A model generated the notes under the pieces. It was not told the DNA's origin, did not search any database, and was given only the letters and a program-made list of their open reading frames with translations. The position numbers and the translations under genes were made by a program. Source: Rostratula benghalensis (Eukaryota; Chordata; Aves; Charadriiformes; Rostratulidae). From it: a stretch of 64,000 nucleotides of DNA. Within the stretch, counting starts at the first letter, position 1. Each line of letters begins with the position of its first letter. Below, in pieces: positions 49,165-62,400 of the stretch. The stretch covers positions 1,326,029 through 1,390,028 of the forward strand of contig VXAI01000039.1 of NCBI GenBank assembly GCA_013399305.1, written 5' to 3'.

Positions 49165-52010
49165 GTAAGTGTGTGTATATGTGGGTATAACAGGGACGTC
49201 TGTTTGCTGAACCATGAGCTCTCTATTTGGCATGCTGGCTGTCACAATAGACTTTTACAATCTGGACACCTACCTGTACTCTTCACTACTGAAAAGTGGG
49301 CTTGACTTCAGTCTTATTTTAAATACCAAATAGAGACTCTGATAGCAGTGAGCTGCATTTAGATAATGTGGGCTTTGGAGCATCCTGTCAATGTGTGCTG
49401 TTTCAGTTCTCTCCTTGTTCATAGTTATACAATATACTCCACAGAGGATGACAGTCGCATAATATTCATGTGGCAACCACAGTAATTGCTGACACATGAA
49501 ATGAATATATGGCAATTACCAAATATACTTTAGCATTGGTGCCTTGTAACTTCTGGAGAATGACAGTATGTGACCTACATGCCCTACAAGTTGGTGGTAG
49601 ATTACCAGTGCCACACTAATGAGAATGCATGAGAACCCAAAAGATTGTACACCAGGATTTTCTTGAGTTGACAAGACTCTTTTTAATGTTTGTTTGTGTG
49701 GTTTTGTTTGTTTGTTTTTGTTTTGTTTTTTGCTTTTTGTTTCATAATATCTTCATGCCATTTGGACTATGGGATATGAGATAATTGAAAAGCTGTCGTG
49801 TGTGAAGAATGTAGGTTGTCTTTTTTTCCTCTGGCTCTAACAGGCGCACTGTATGTAGCATGTAGAAAAAAGAGTTAAAGGAGGAAAGACTTGTCTTCTC
49901 TATCTGTGCTTAAAAATTGAGCACAGAAACTCGGAAATCCTTTTACAACAAAAAGTAAGTATGGGGAAGAGGCTCCTAGACCTTGGTTTGCCATAGAGTC
50001 ATCTTACTTCATGTTACTCTGCACTGACAGATGAAAACTGACAGATTAATCTCTTCCCTGACCTGATCTACAAGCATGAGTATCATTTGGTTCTTGATGC
50101 AACACCACGCGTGTGCCTTTTTTTATTAGATAAGCTGTTTTACAAGGTGAAAAGTGCTGAACAGTTATGAGTCGCCTTCCCAAGGGAAGCTTCTTCTCAG
50201 GTTGTGAAAGGGGCTGATGAAAGAGCATGAGGAGGGGTGTGGTCTTCATAGCTTGAGTGTTTCATGGAAGAGTTGGCATCATCTGGGGAGGAGATGTGGG
50301 TGTTAGTTACAAGGAAGTAGTGTGCATAAGAGAAGCCTGAGCTAGCTAGCAGGAGGGAGCCTGATGTGTGGGTGTGAAATGAGACTGGGTTTAGTACAGA
50401 TAAGCTTGAAATCCGTCAGTACGTTTGGTTTCCAGAGTTGTGTTCATTACATTATGCAGACCATTCATACCAGTCAAATAACATTGCAAAGGGGAACAAA
50501 TATGAAAAGATACCTTGCAGTAATCACTAGTTCTGGTTTTTTTTATGTACTTAAGTTTTCTTTGAATCCGATTAGGAAAAAGAAATAGGAATAGCTGGTA
50601 GATATTAACTCAATAGGAATGATCTAGTAAACTCTTGTGCCTTGTTTGTTAGTTTTAAAACTCCAAACACTTGCTTTGTGAAAAGGAACACTAGCTTTCA
50701 GCAGCCTTTCATGTAGCATGTGTCTGGTCTTACCCTCTTCTATAATGCTGTACGTTCATTCTTCCATCTCCTTTTTGATGCAGTTTGCAGTTCTTGATGC
50801 TGACTTTCTATTTTGTCAAGTTGGAAGCAAGGATGTTATTCTTCTCATACTAAGCTGTATTGCTCTGTAATGGTTAGGGAGGCATCTAGTTTCTCTGTAA
50901 TATATTGTGCAAATTCCTGAAAAATCATATCAATGTATCTTTAGGAAGCTGAGGGGCTGTAGATATACTGAGGCTTGACAAGTTAAGTATTTAATATGTT
51001 ACTGTTTTCAGTCTCTGAATGAATTAACTGGCAGCGCTGACAGTGTTGTAAACCTGTTTTATTAAATGCAAATCATTAAAATGTTTGAGTATCAAGCCTT
51101 GTCTAGAAGCTCAGCTAGCAGGGTGTTTGTCCAGAAAAACTACGTGTTCCTGAGACAGATGACACTATATCCAAAATTGAATGAGTATCAGCTTTTACAT
51201 GTACTGAGTTCCAGCTTATCCATGTTTCTGTGGCTGTACAAGAGCGGCTTTGATTGCCAAACTTGCTATTTCTCAAGCAGTTGTTCTAGGAAAGAGTTGT
51301 TCTTCAGATGGTCTGTAGCATTAGAATTTAATTACATTAATATCTTATGCAATAAAGGCAAGACTTACTTATTTCTCCTTAGAGAGAACAAAAGAACAAC
51401 TGTTAGTTTAAACTGTAATCCAGTTTTACTCTGTAACTTTGTTGACAGCAGTGTGCAGCTTTCAGTGAGTTGGGTTCATCCCTGACTTAAAATCTAGTTA
51501 AGCTACCAGAAAGGCTACGCAGTCACTGGTGGTGGAAAGTGGCATAAACTGTCACAGTGATGTGAAGTCTTTCTCTAGTTCTCACTAGTTCCTAGTACAT
51601 GTTAGTCATCAATTGTGTTGTATGTTTGAGTTCCATTTGCTTTAGATAACGATAGTAATGAAGAAAGATATTCTGATTTCATAACAGAAGAGCTTGAGTA
51701 TCTCGTTCAACTTTATTAGGTTCACCAGTTGGGACTTTAGTTGATAATGTTTTTTTTTTTTTAATCAGAAAACGCTAACACTTTTGAAATAATTATGTTC
51801 CCATATAGTTTTGCTTTCAATTAAACTTTTCTAAGGAAAGATTTCCTAGATTCAGGTTGGAACTTTATAATGAATAAAGACACAAAATTGCTAAAAGCCT
51901 TTTTAAAAATGTTACGTAGTTTGCACGCAGGATCTGAGAATCGTGCTTCCTTTCAGCTCTATTCTTCCTGTGTGTTTTGGAGGTTTCTTCTTGTTTTGGT
52001 TTTTTTAATG
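49165..52010. other. Intronic stretch, nothing recognised
   Basis: AT-rich, with a T/G-rich low-complexity segment at about 49680-49742. The 139-aa frame at 51066-51485 (+) is the longest outside repeats and CpG islands but is close to chance expectation. Its composition (Ser, Leu, Phe and Cys rich) shows no domain. Confidence 0.45.
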
Positions 52011-52129
52011 NNNNNNNNNNNNNNNNNNNNNNNNNNNNNNNNNNNNNNNNNNNNNNNNNNNNNNNNNNNNNNNNNNNNNNNNNNNNNNNNNNNNNNNNNN
52101 NNNNNNNNNNNNNNNNNNNNNNNNNNNNN
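52011..52129. other. Assembly gap (119 N)
   Basis: An uninterrupted run of N. The flanks are T-rich on the left and A-rich on the right, suggesting a low-complexity tract that was not resolved. The translated frame that bridges it is meaningless. Confidence 0.99.
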
Positions 52130-55100
52130 AAAAGATGAAAAGTTGTGGAGACTCAGACTTGTGGGGAGGGAACTGTCTTTTTCATTCAGCAGTGAGTTTG
52201 ATCTCAAGAGCAATCCAGTTCAGTTTTCTGAATTAGTATTACAGGGTAAGATCCTATAGATGTAGGTAATTTGTAAATTTGTAGGTAAGATGTAGGTGAT
52301 TTTTAAATTGCCTTGAGCTTCATAAAATGTTAACATTAATAGAAAAGAGCTATTACATAATTTAGATCTTACTCTTTTGTAGGATTCCTTGGGTTGGTTG
52401 CAGCTACTTGGCCTTCTTTAGGAGCCAATGATATGCTATAAATAATTTCAATAGTTCTTATTTCTAATTTGTCATTGCTATATACTAATATATGAATTTG
52501 ATCTCAGCACTATATTGTGGGATAGATCCATAAAGGATACATCTGCCTGGCAGTTTGGAGAAGTATCAAGGTGTCTATACATTGGTGTAGTAACACATAA
52601 GACACTTACTCTTTCTCAGCTCAAGATGAACAAGGAAAAATCTTGTATATATATCACATAATGCAGCCTGTGCATTGCAAAGTTTCAGGGTGTGTCATGA
52701 AGAATGTTTTGTCCAACCATCTTGACTTATTTGTCATTGCTTGTGTCTTCAGTTGAATTAGATAAGTGCACATTTTACCCTGAAGAATTAAGCACAGTTC
52801 AGGGAAGTCAGCAGTGTGTAAAGGTAGGTAGGAGAGGCCACTGGCATGACACATAGAAAAATAAAAGAAGTTTTCTGATAATGGTGACAGCTGTTTTTCT
52901 TGGCTTTGGTCCCATAAAAATAGTAAATGGGTATTTTTTAGAATTGGCTGCACCTTAGTACTGAATTATTGTAAATTGTGCTTGGTAGCAGCCCTAGGAA
53001 ATCTATGGGAATTTGTAACCATTCTGAATAAAGGAGAAGTGGTAGGTTCATTGTGAGAAATTAAGAGATTTTATGTTAGTCTAAAAAAAAAAGTGAATAT
53101 GCTTTTCATAATAAAAGTGAGCATTATCAACATAGTATTTTTATGCTTATCTTGGAGGAAAACCACCATTATAATGGCAGGAAACCAGTAAACTTACAAG
53201 GAAGAAGTCACGCTAATACAAATTAAAGCTGCAGAACAAAATCTCTAAGTATCAAATGCTCATTTGACAGGATGCTTTCTTGTGTATCATTGTTCTTTAC
53301 AACTCAACACTTTTTAAAACAAAGAGGGTTTTCAGGTAAAGCTGACTTCATTTTTCTAAGTGTGGATTAAGTAAACTGTTTAAAAGTGTGCATTATTATT
53401 TCAAAATATAATAATGGAACAAGTGAGAGAGAAAAGTTAAGATACGCTGTTAATATATGGGCCTGCAAGGATTGATTGAACTGGAATGCAAAATGTAAAC
53501 TCATTCATTAGATTTTGGGTTTGTTTCTGCAGTCCTAGAATCTGTTGGGCTGAACAGAAGATCACCAGAGAAACCTTCCTTTCCCTAGCCGATGTCAGAC
53601 AAGCTTTCTCATTAATCAGACAAGCAATGGAGATAACAATGTTTGATGCATTTGTTGTTCATGGAGCAGTGGGGATCAGAGAGGGATTTTGAGTTGGACT
53701 GTCCTTACAGCAGTTGAACTGTGAAGGGAGTTGATGGGTTGATGGCCCTTGAGAGAAGGCAGGGGAAGCCTGGTGGAAGTTGTGTTGCCAAAGTACAGAA
53801 GCTGAGGTTCCTGGCGGCCATGTCTCAGAAATGCTGTTTTGATTTAAAACCAGAGAGGGCCTCATGCATCATTCAGCACACTTTCCTGGTGGTCTGGTTT
53901 GGGTCCCATCCTACTGACTGTGGTGACACCTGTGACTAAAATGAGAGTTTAGGAGCCTCTGTACTGGCTGGGGTCAAAGATGAACTCAGCACAGTGGTGT
54001 TTTCCAGTGGCTACTCCTTAGGGCAGAACTTGTGATCGTCTGAGCATAGGGCAGTGTCTCTGTCCACATGCTGTCCATGGGCTTACGTAATCAAAAGCAA
54101 TAGTCTTCCTGTTCTGTAAATTTTTTTTTTTTTAATGAGTTTCACTTCAGTGCTTTTAAAAATTGTGTATACTTTTGGTACATGGTGTGGCTTGTAACGA
54201 TGAATTTTGTAGTTTGTCACAAATCAACACTTGTGCAGGAACAGAGATGGGAAAAGGACCTCCTCCAGAGGGAGGAGAATGCGGGATCAAAATTTTAGGT
54301 GTTTAAGTTATGTATCATATACTCCTTTTAATTTCTTTAAAGGACTCCATGTCTCTGTTTTAGTGTATGTTTCAGGGCTATGATGTACACTTATCTTTCT
54401 GGATCCTGGATAATTTTTTTTAAACTCTGGTTTTCTAAAAATGGATTAATGCAAAAGTAATGTCACCTGCTTCAAGTGCACTTGGGCTTCTTAAAGCAGT
54501 GTTTGTGGCCTTAGTTTCATATTAAGTTGAATGTTGTCAAATTTACATTGAATATTGTTTTTGTTATAAGTCTTTTAAGACAAAGATTTGGACACGTTAA
54601 GTATAACATTATTCAGAAGGAAATTTGGAGAAACCTTTTTACTACCCAGATTAAATTAATAAGATTTGCCGGCAGTGCTTGAGGTTCAAAGTGAAGAAAT
54701 TGACTGGGTAGTAAATTAATTGAGTCCGTTGCTATAGGTGTACTCAAGTTGACAAAATGCAAGCTAAGCAGAATACTCTTTCATCCTCTTGCATCTCTAT
54801 TGACTAAAACAAACTGGCTTATCACTTCCACCTTCACTTGGTTAAGATTACATAACTATGATGCATTCCTGAAGGGTACCTGTTGCTGAGACTAGCATAT
54901 AGTTTGCAAAATGATTTACTGTAATATTCTTTTTATGTCCATTCAATTTGAAAGCTGTTTCTTCCTACCAGTGAAGTGCAACAGTGTAATCTCATACACA
55001 GGCTGTTTTATTGTAGGCCTTTTCCAGTTATCATGAAGGTGTACAGCTGACTACTTCAGTCCCAGGGTTTGATGGTTTTTGGGTTGGTTTTTTTTAAGTT

Positions 55101-56447
55101 TGCAAGGAAGCTGTTTAATGAAACACATGGGGGTTTATGCCTCCCTTTATAGTAGGAACTTTATATGCAAGAGGAAGGGAGAGTCTTTCACAGCATTCTA
55201 GCTGTGGCACAAAAGCAGTGTATGACAGTATGTGAATGGCTGTTTCGATTGAGTCTTTTGCTAATGGGAAGTGTTTGACCCTACCTACCACAGCAGGAGG
55301 CTAACCCAAAACAATACTGCAACTTTGACCCTAAGTCTGTGTTCTCATAGGTAAAATTACTGTAACTCGTTGACTTGATTGGTATTACTCTGGGGTTTAC
55401 TTTACCAGCATCTGAACTTAAAGTGCAAGAAACATAAACATTTTGTTTCAGTGCAGAACAGTGCAGTGTTTGTCTGTTTAATTGCCATGCAATTATAACC
55501 TGATTGCTTTCTGATTATTTGGGATCCTTCAGATACAAAAAGGGTTACTACAAAATAACTTGCTAAGTACCACTTAATATCGATTTTCCTCAATGGCATT
55601 TCTCTCCCTTCATAGCTGTTCTTCACATTTAATGGTTACTCAGTTATACTGAGAAGATGTGTAACAATGCTATTAAAAAGCAAACAAACAAAATAAAGCT
55701 CCACAACCCTATCTCAGGATGTTGCTTATCATTCCTAGTTTTGCTGGTTGTTTTTAAGTCTTAATGAGCTTAAGTTGAGAGTTTTTTCTCCCCGTGTGCT
55801 GAAATTACATTGCTGATCTGTAAAATGTAGACTCTCAAGTGGCCTATGCAAAATAAGCTTTCTACACACCAGCAGCAGAGTATTATTGTTGTAGGATGTG
55901 CTGGAGAGGAGCTTTTGTTTTAGCCTCATGAAATAATTGTTTACATATACCCTTGAGCAACCAGCTGCAATTGAAAAAATGAATCTTTTGAAGAGGCTGT
56001 GGTAATGAAGCTTTTAGATGTATATTCAGTAACCTTAAAATTTATCTTACAGTACATTCTTTTAAAGATCTAATTATTTATCTTCTCATTTAGAAAACAG
56101 ACTCATAAACCATTCTGACAGTTATCTGATTCTGTGGGTGATTCTAGTGAGTAAGTAGGCTACAACATGATACTGGGAGAAGAAAAAATGAGTGCAGTGA
56201 TATTCACTATTTTGGAAATGTCATAGTATCTTCAGTGAATATAAGAGAACATTAAAAACCTGGAGCTTGTTCAATTTCTGGAGGATTATAAATTATGAGA
56301 GCAGATGAGGGGTATTCAAGAACCGAGGAAATTTTTTCAGTTCTAAGCCCCACAAAGGTCATGACACAAGTGGGAAAAGCTTTCAAAAGCCAAAGTAATT
56401 GAAATACTTCTCTTCTGAAAGCAGCTTAGAAACCTCAGCATAACGTT

Positions 56448-56467
56448 TTGGTATTCATGAATACCAA
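56448..56467. repeat. Perfect 20-bp palindrome
   Basis: TTGGTATTCATGAATACCAA is identical to its own reverse complement over all 20 bases, with no spacer. It could form a cruciform or serve as a dimeric protein site, or it could be chance. Confidence 0.9.
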
Positions 56468-57474
56468 GACAGGGACTCCATTTGGCTGTGATTAAGGAAG
56501 CAATTGTAGCTATCATCCTAGGCGTAGTTCAAAAAAAGCGTTAGGCCTGAGAGGAACAACTTGCTTTCCTGCTTCTGCCCTTATTTTAAGGCTGTAACTT
56601 TATCAGTCTATTTTCCCTTTCAAAACTGTGCTAACTTGCACAGGAAAGTGTGTTTGAAGGTTGGAACTAAAGCCTTTTAACTGGAGTCATGGTGGATGCA
56701 TTCTGGAATTGGTTCCCTCCATACAAAGGACCTTTGAGGGTGGGTTGGAACAGATGAGGAAGTTGCTGTATCCTCTGTTACTTTTCTCTGTGGCCAAGTA
56801 GGAAGAGGCATGGTTGCTGGGGTGGAGGACATACAAAATAATCTGCTGGCCTCCAATGTTCAGCTTGGAATGGCCATTAGCCAAATGTGGAGATGGAGGT
56901 TTAATCTTGGAAAAATAAAATAGGAAAGTAATCTTTGAGAAGGCAGAGTTCTTCCAGGTCCAGAGGAGGAAAGTATGTGAAAAATTTATTTTAAGAAAAT
57001 AAGCATTTTTTTTATTAATATATTTACAAAAAGAGATTAATTTCTGGGAATGTTCTTGACTAGTGATCATGTTCAGTATGTATAATGAGGTTTTTGTCCA
57101 CTTTTGCTAGCATTTTATGTAATGTTTCCATACATTCCCTTTATCAATTTGTGTCCGTTAGCAGTAGTACAGTGGCTGTCAGGCCAGGGAATATTTCTCT
57201 TGCATTTGGCCAGTTTGGAATAAAGTGAGATTGGGAATCCAGTGTCTCCTGACATCTTGAATAATTTGAAACATTGCTAATAAGTTTGAATTCTTGTAAC
57301 GTTATTTCAGAAGAACTAATATATCATTATTACTGGCTCAGTAACAGGGTATTGGCTATAAATATTCAGAATTTGACTTGCTGGCTCTAAACATACAACT
57401 ATGGTAATAAAAACTGGGGAATAATTCCAAGAGCAGTACAGCTGATACAGTCTGTCAAGGTGGAGGCTGGACAG

Positions 57475-57570
57475 CCCCCCCCCCCCCAGCCTCTCTCTCC
57501 CTGCACTCCCTCAGCTTCTGCCTCCCTTCCCAGCTTGTGGTGATGTGAGCTTCCTCCCTTCTGCTTTAAC
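57475..57570 (+). repeat. C13 run and CT-rich tract
   Basis: Thirteen C at 57475-57487 are followed by CT-rich low-complexity sequence (cctctctctccctgcactcc and onward) to about 57570. Confidence 0.75.
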
Positions 57571-58300
57571 TCTTGTTAGAGCTGCTGTTAAACTGACTTA
57601 AACTCGTGAACTGAACAGGAAGTACAAAATAAATGTGCTAGGGATGTGGGACAAGGGATAGGACCTCATCTATGAACTGTTCTAATGCCTCGCCCTACCT
57701 TTGAGAGCTATGCTTTTAGTAAAATCCCGATCAGGAACTCTGTAAATAACAGTTTTGTCCTAGAAAGATAGAACTGAGATAAAGATGAATTGCTAATCTT
57801 TGGAGTATTAAAATTCATAGCCTGGAAAGCTTTGCTGCCTCTTAAATCTTACGACTCTGACTGGATTCTGTTTTCCTTTCATTGGTGTAAATCTACCTTC
57901 ATTTCACTGAAAGTCAACCTAGTGTGCAGCTGGAAAGAAAAATTCAGACTGTTTAATGAGACACAGTTGAAGCAATTCAGTGAAACAAACTAAGATGAAT
58001 GAACATGTGGGAAGCAACTACAGCTGAAGAGAATAATATGGTGCATTTTGAGAAATATAAACAAGTAGGATGGTAGTAATAAAGTGCTTGCACAAAGTAA
58101 GCCGATTTCCTAGAGCTGAAACCCCAACAATAGTTAATTTGGGAGATGAAGCTATTGTCCCATTGCATTGCTTTCTTAAAAGAAACGAGAAAAACTGGTC
58201 TGGCACTTCTGAAAGGCAAGGCAGCAGCTTAATCAGTATCATGAATGACCCTGTTCAGAATTTATTACTTTTCTTGAAACTGGCAGAGGTTGGGGGAGGG

Positions 58301-58328
58301 AACAAACAACAACAACAACAAAAAAAAA
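58301..58328 (+). repeat. (AAC)n and A8 simple repeat
   Basis: Several AAC/ACA trinucleotides at 58301-58320 run into eight A. Confidence 0.85.
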
Positions 58329-58399
58329 GGCAAAAAAATAACCTGGCAAACTGGGAGCAGGGTTACTGATGATCTTTTATGAATACTTTGGTTTTTTTG

Positions 58400-59415
58400 G
58401 CCAGGTGTCCACTAAAGCTGCTCTATCACTCCCCCTCCTGAACTGGACAGGGAATAGAAAATATAGTGAAAGGCTTGAGGATTTGAGATAAGGATAGGGA
58501 GAGATCATTCACCAATTACTCAAGGAAATTAACTTAATTTATTGCCAGTTAGAAGCCAGAGTAGGGTAATGAGAAATAAAATCCAAATCTTAAGATACCT
58601 TCCTTTCACCTCTCCCCTTTTCCTGGGTTCAACATAATTCCTGGTTTCTCTACCTCCTTCTCCCATGCATCGCAGGCAGATGGTGAATGGTGGTTGTAGT
58701 CAGTTCATTACACATTTCTGCCACTCATTCTCCTTCAGGGAGGATTCTTCACATTCTTCCTCTGCTCCAGCTCACGTGGGAGGCAGTCCTCCATGAACTT
58801 CTCCAACATGAATCCTTTCCATGGGCTGCACTTAGTCACAAACTGTTTCAGCGTGGAACCTTTCCATGGGGTGCTGTCCTTCAGGAACAGACTGCTTCAG
58901 TGTGGGTTCCCTGTAGACTCACAAGTCCTGCCAGCAAACCTGCTCCACCATGGGCTTCTCTCTTGATGGGTCCACGGATCCTGCCAGGAGCTTGTTCCAG
59001 TGTGGGCTTCCCATGGGGTCACAGCCTCCTTTGGATATCCATTTGCTCAAGCATGAGATCCTCCACAGGCTGCAGGTGGATATCTGCTCCAGTAGTAACC
59101 TCCATGGGCTGCAGAGGGACAGCCTCTCTCACCATGGGCTTTACCACAGGCTGCAGGGAAGTGTCAGCTCCAGCACATGGAGCACTTCTTCCCCTTCTTC
59201 ACTGACCTTGCTGTCTGCAGAGTTGTTTCCCTCATTCCACTCTCCATAGTGGTCTCCCACCATTTGGTGTTAAGCCAGAGGTGGTATCGCCTTGGCCAGT
59301 GGTGGGTCTGTCATGGAGCCAGTTGGCATTGACTTTATCAGACACAGGGGAGGCTTGTAGCAGCTTCTCACAGAAACCACCCCCTGTTACCAAAACCTTG
59401 CCGTACAAACGCAAT
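58400..59415 (-). mobile_element. Avian LTR-type interspersed repeat, probable solo LTR or LTR fragment
   Basis: The block has markers of a high-copy repeat that I recognise from bird genomes: gtgtccactaaagctgctct and aactggacagg near the left, aattaacttaatttattgcc and gtagggtaatgagaaataaa in the middle, repeated ccatgggctgca motifs through 58810-59160, and ccaaaaccttgccgtacaaa at the right. I believe this family is the LTR of an endogenous retrovirus-like element in minus orientation, but I have not fixed terminal TG/CA or target duplications, so the ends are approximate. No retroviral coding region lies beside it. The open frames inside it (58687-59205 and 58950-59249 plus) are repeat by-products. 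Point changes are frequent, so it is an old, inert copy. Confidence 0.65.
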
Positions 59416-62400
59416 TAAATCGTAATGGAATTGTTTTGATTGTGTGCATGATTACCTTACAAACATGTACACCAGAAAATCACCTCAACTGGTATAGGCC
59501 CAGTGTATCATGTATCTGCATCTTCTAAAATACAGACTGGTGAGATCACATATCTGTTCTATTTTTTAAAAAGTATGTGTTCATCTTTTTTTCAGAATGT
59601 ATTGACTAACATGTTACTAACAATAAGACAACTGAGCTTATATGCGATCTGTCAGCATGTTTCATTTCCCATGTCACCAATAGCTTCCAAATAAGTTCTT
59701 AAAAGTTCTGAAACAGTATGGACATTTAATCTAATTGATACAAGCCCTGTGCTGGGTAGTTCTGGAGGAGGATATAGCCCTCCAGGCCCCTTCTGTTGAA
59801 CTACAGAATTTGTGTATTGTGTGATACTTCTCTTGCAATTTTTATTTTTTTTTTTGTAAAACCTGTAGGGTATGCCCTCTTCCTTGAGCCTCTTTAGAGT
59901 GCAGTAGTAGGACACCAAAGCAGGAAGCATCTCCTGATGCAGAATAATTGTCTTAAAGTTATCTATGAGAAAGTAGCTGGAACAACTGTTCTCTGCGAGT
60001 GGGACTCCCACTTACCAAAGTCAGGAGTGAGATGATGCCACAATCTTCCCTTCTCTCAGGATGCTCGCAGCCTGAAGGGAGAGTGTGAAGATGGGATGTT
60101 ATTTGTACAAGTGACCAGGTGACAACTTCTGTGCCTCTGAATTGCCATCCGGGTGGATGGTTAGTGTTTTATACAAAGAGTAGCCCAATCTGTGATCTTC
60201 CAATCACACCCTTTTTAAAGGAGAGCAGTATGCACATTTTTCACCTCCTTGACTGTTTAAGCAAGCATCAATAGCAGGCCTACATATTAAGAGGTTTCAA
60301 AAGGTTCTGTGTGAGTCATTAGAACAGTGGTTAGGTAAACATGCATCTGTTGTGGTTAAAATTTTTTATTTACCTCAAGTTTGACTCAGCATCCTTCCCT
60401 GACCCTGACTCCTGCATAGTTAATAGCAGGACGGTGTTCACAGAAAAAGAATCTGTCCCTGGGGCTGTGCTGTGTTTGTCTGTTGGCACATAGACAAGTA
60501 TTTCTTACTCATGCATTTATGTTTATACTCAAAGCACTCTTTAAAGCTTCTTGTACTCCTGAGTGTCTCTATTTTTAATCTATCACCATTCTATTGCCAT
60601 TCATCTGTCACCATCTATCTTGATGATGAATTGTATGGTGACATGATAAAAAGATTGAAGATATATCTTGGGCTTATAAAAAAAAGAAATTTTGTTTCCA
60701 GTACAATAAAAATAACCTCTGACTTACTATGGTTATACTAATATCTCTGTATATGTTGATTGTTATTTTGTTTTGGTTTTGCTTATTTGTCAGTTACATT
60801 GAGAAAAATCACTCACAGCACATCCCATCTGTATCTGGGATTCAAGGACCTGTACACTTTACTTTTCATTAAACTGCACATACGATTCTGACTTGTGGAT
60901 GACAGATAATGAAAGGTGAAATGAAATGGGTACAGAGGTTTTAGAACTGAATAATTCCTCAACCAAGTTACGCGGTTACTTCAAGTGAAAAATTAACTGT
61001 GCTTGGCATTTTAATAATGCATGGGAAGATGGGCCTGTGTCTGTTTGGTTTTTTTATTCTGGATTTTTTTCACGTTTTGGCACATGAAGAATCAAAGAAA
61101 TAAATGGCATAAGATTTATTTAATGTATTATTTTTTTTAACAGCAAGATATATTTATCTGAAACTGCCATTGTTATGTTCAAAGTCTAGATATTGAGGGC
61201 TTCATATGCCTTAGGTGTGGCATTGCTGGGGTTGAACATGAATTTGGAAATATCTCTTCAGTAAATCTGCCTCACTATTTGCACAGCTCGTACATTGCTC
61301 AACTTCTAATAGCAATGTATATTGGCTTATATATATATTGGTATATATATATATATAGGTATGTGCATGGGTGGTGATGATGGTAGTACAGTATAAAAGA
61401 CGTTGATTAGTGTTTTAATCAATGCGCATCATATGAATCTGTCTTGTTTTCCATTTCTGTTGCTCTTTATTTCTTCCCATCCCTTTCTGGGGATTAAAAA
61501 AAAAAAGAAGAAAAGAAGCCTGGTTTTGTTTCCTTCAGTTCTGCTATTTCCACCTCCCTCTATTTACTCCGTTCTGATAAACCAAATGCTCTTCTGCAGA
61601 AATGATACTGGAACTGGAGGGAGAGATGACAGCCTCCAGTCTGTTGTTAAGTGGCCCTTGCTTATCTCTATCTATTCTTTCCCTCTGCACTTCTAATTTT
61701 ATTTCCCACTTGCTTTATTGTCTCATTTATATCTGTAGCCCTTGTTCCTCTGTCAGCCATGGATGATCGTGCTTTGTACTTCTAATTCTTTTGAATTTGG
61801 GTGGTGACAACAATTGAAAGCAGAAGTATGGTAGCAATTACTTCACTATCTTAATTCTGCACTGCCTGGAGCACCTGTAGGAGAAGTGTTGATGAGAGCA
61901 CAGCAGGCATCCAAACTGAGCAGCTTGACGCAAAACAATGATTTAGTTTTTGCCTTCCTGATGTTGGGAGGGAGAGGGAAATTGAAACTCTGTGTGATCA
62001 GAAAATGGGAGTCTGCAAGCTTAAAACATTTTAAAATAATTGTAAGTGGTGAAGTCAACTTCACTTTGTACTATGAAATGGCAGCATAAAGCTAGTCCTG
62101 TTTCAGACCTGTCCTCGATCATGCATCTTCCCTGGATAGTTAAGCTCATTAGAAAATTATTTTACTAGGACAAAGAAAGCTTTAAGGACCAGAGTTAGCA
62201 AAGAGGCAAGCTAATAGGAGTTTTTTTCACTATATAAGTACTTACTATGAGAAAATGGTGTGGTGAACTTAATGAAATTGAATTTAAAATAGTCTTAATA
62301 TGATTTTGGAGTGAAGAGAAGCCTTTTGTGTGTCTCCTCCCAGCTTGGATTGCTAGTTGTTCTCTTACCCCAGGTTAAGTAGATGAGGTGGAAGCGAATT

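Larger units (their letters stand above)
52130..58399. other. Intronic stretch, no gene seen
   Basis: AT-rich, with a GC-richer patch at about 53530-54080 that I cannot classify. There is a perfect 20-bp palindrome at 56448-56467, a C13 run with a CT-rich tail at 57475-57570, and (AAC)n plus A8 at 58301-58328. The 127-aa minus frame at 56687-57070 has no recognisable domain. Confidence 0.45.

Noticed and set aside
51066..51485. 139-codon plus frame
   Set aside because: No domain, signal or splice context, and its length is near the chance expectation for 64 kb of AT-rich sequence.
51870..52259. Frame bridging the N gap
   Set aside because: It runs through 119 unknown bases, so the translation is meaningless.
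58687..59205. 172-codon plus frame
   Set aside because: It lies wholly inside the LTR-type repeat and reads the repeated motifs. Such frames recur as spurious predictions in bird genomes.
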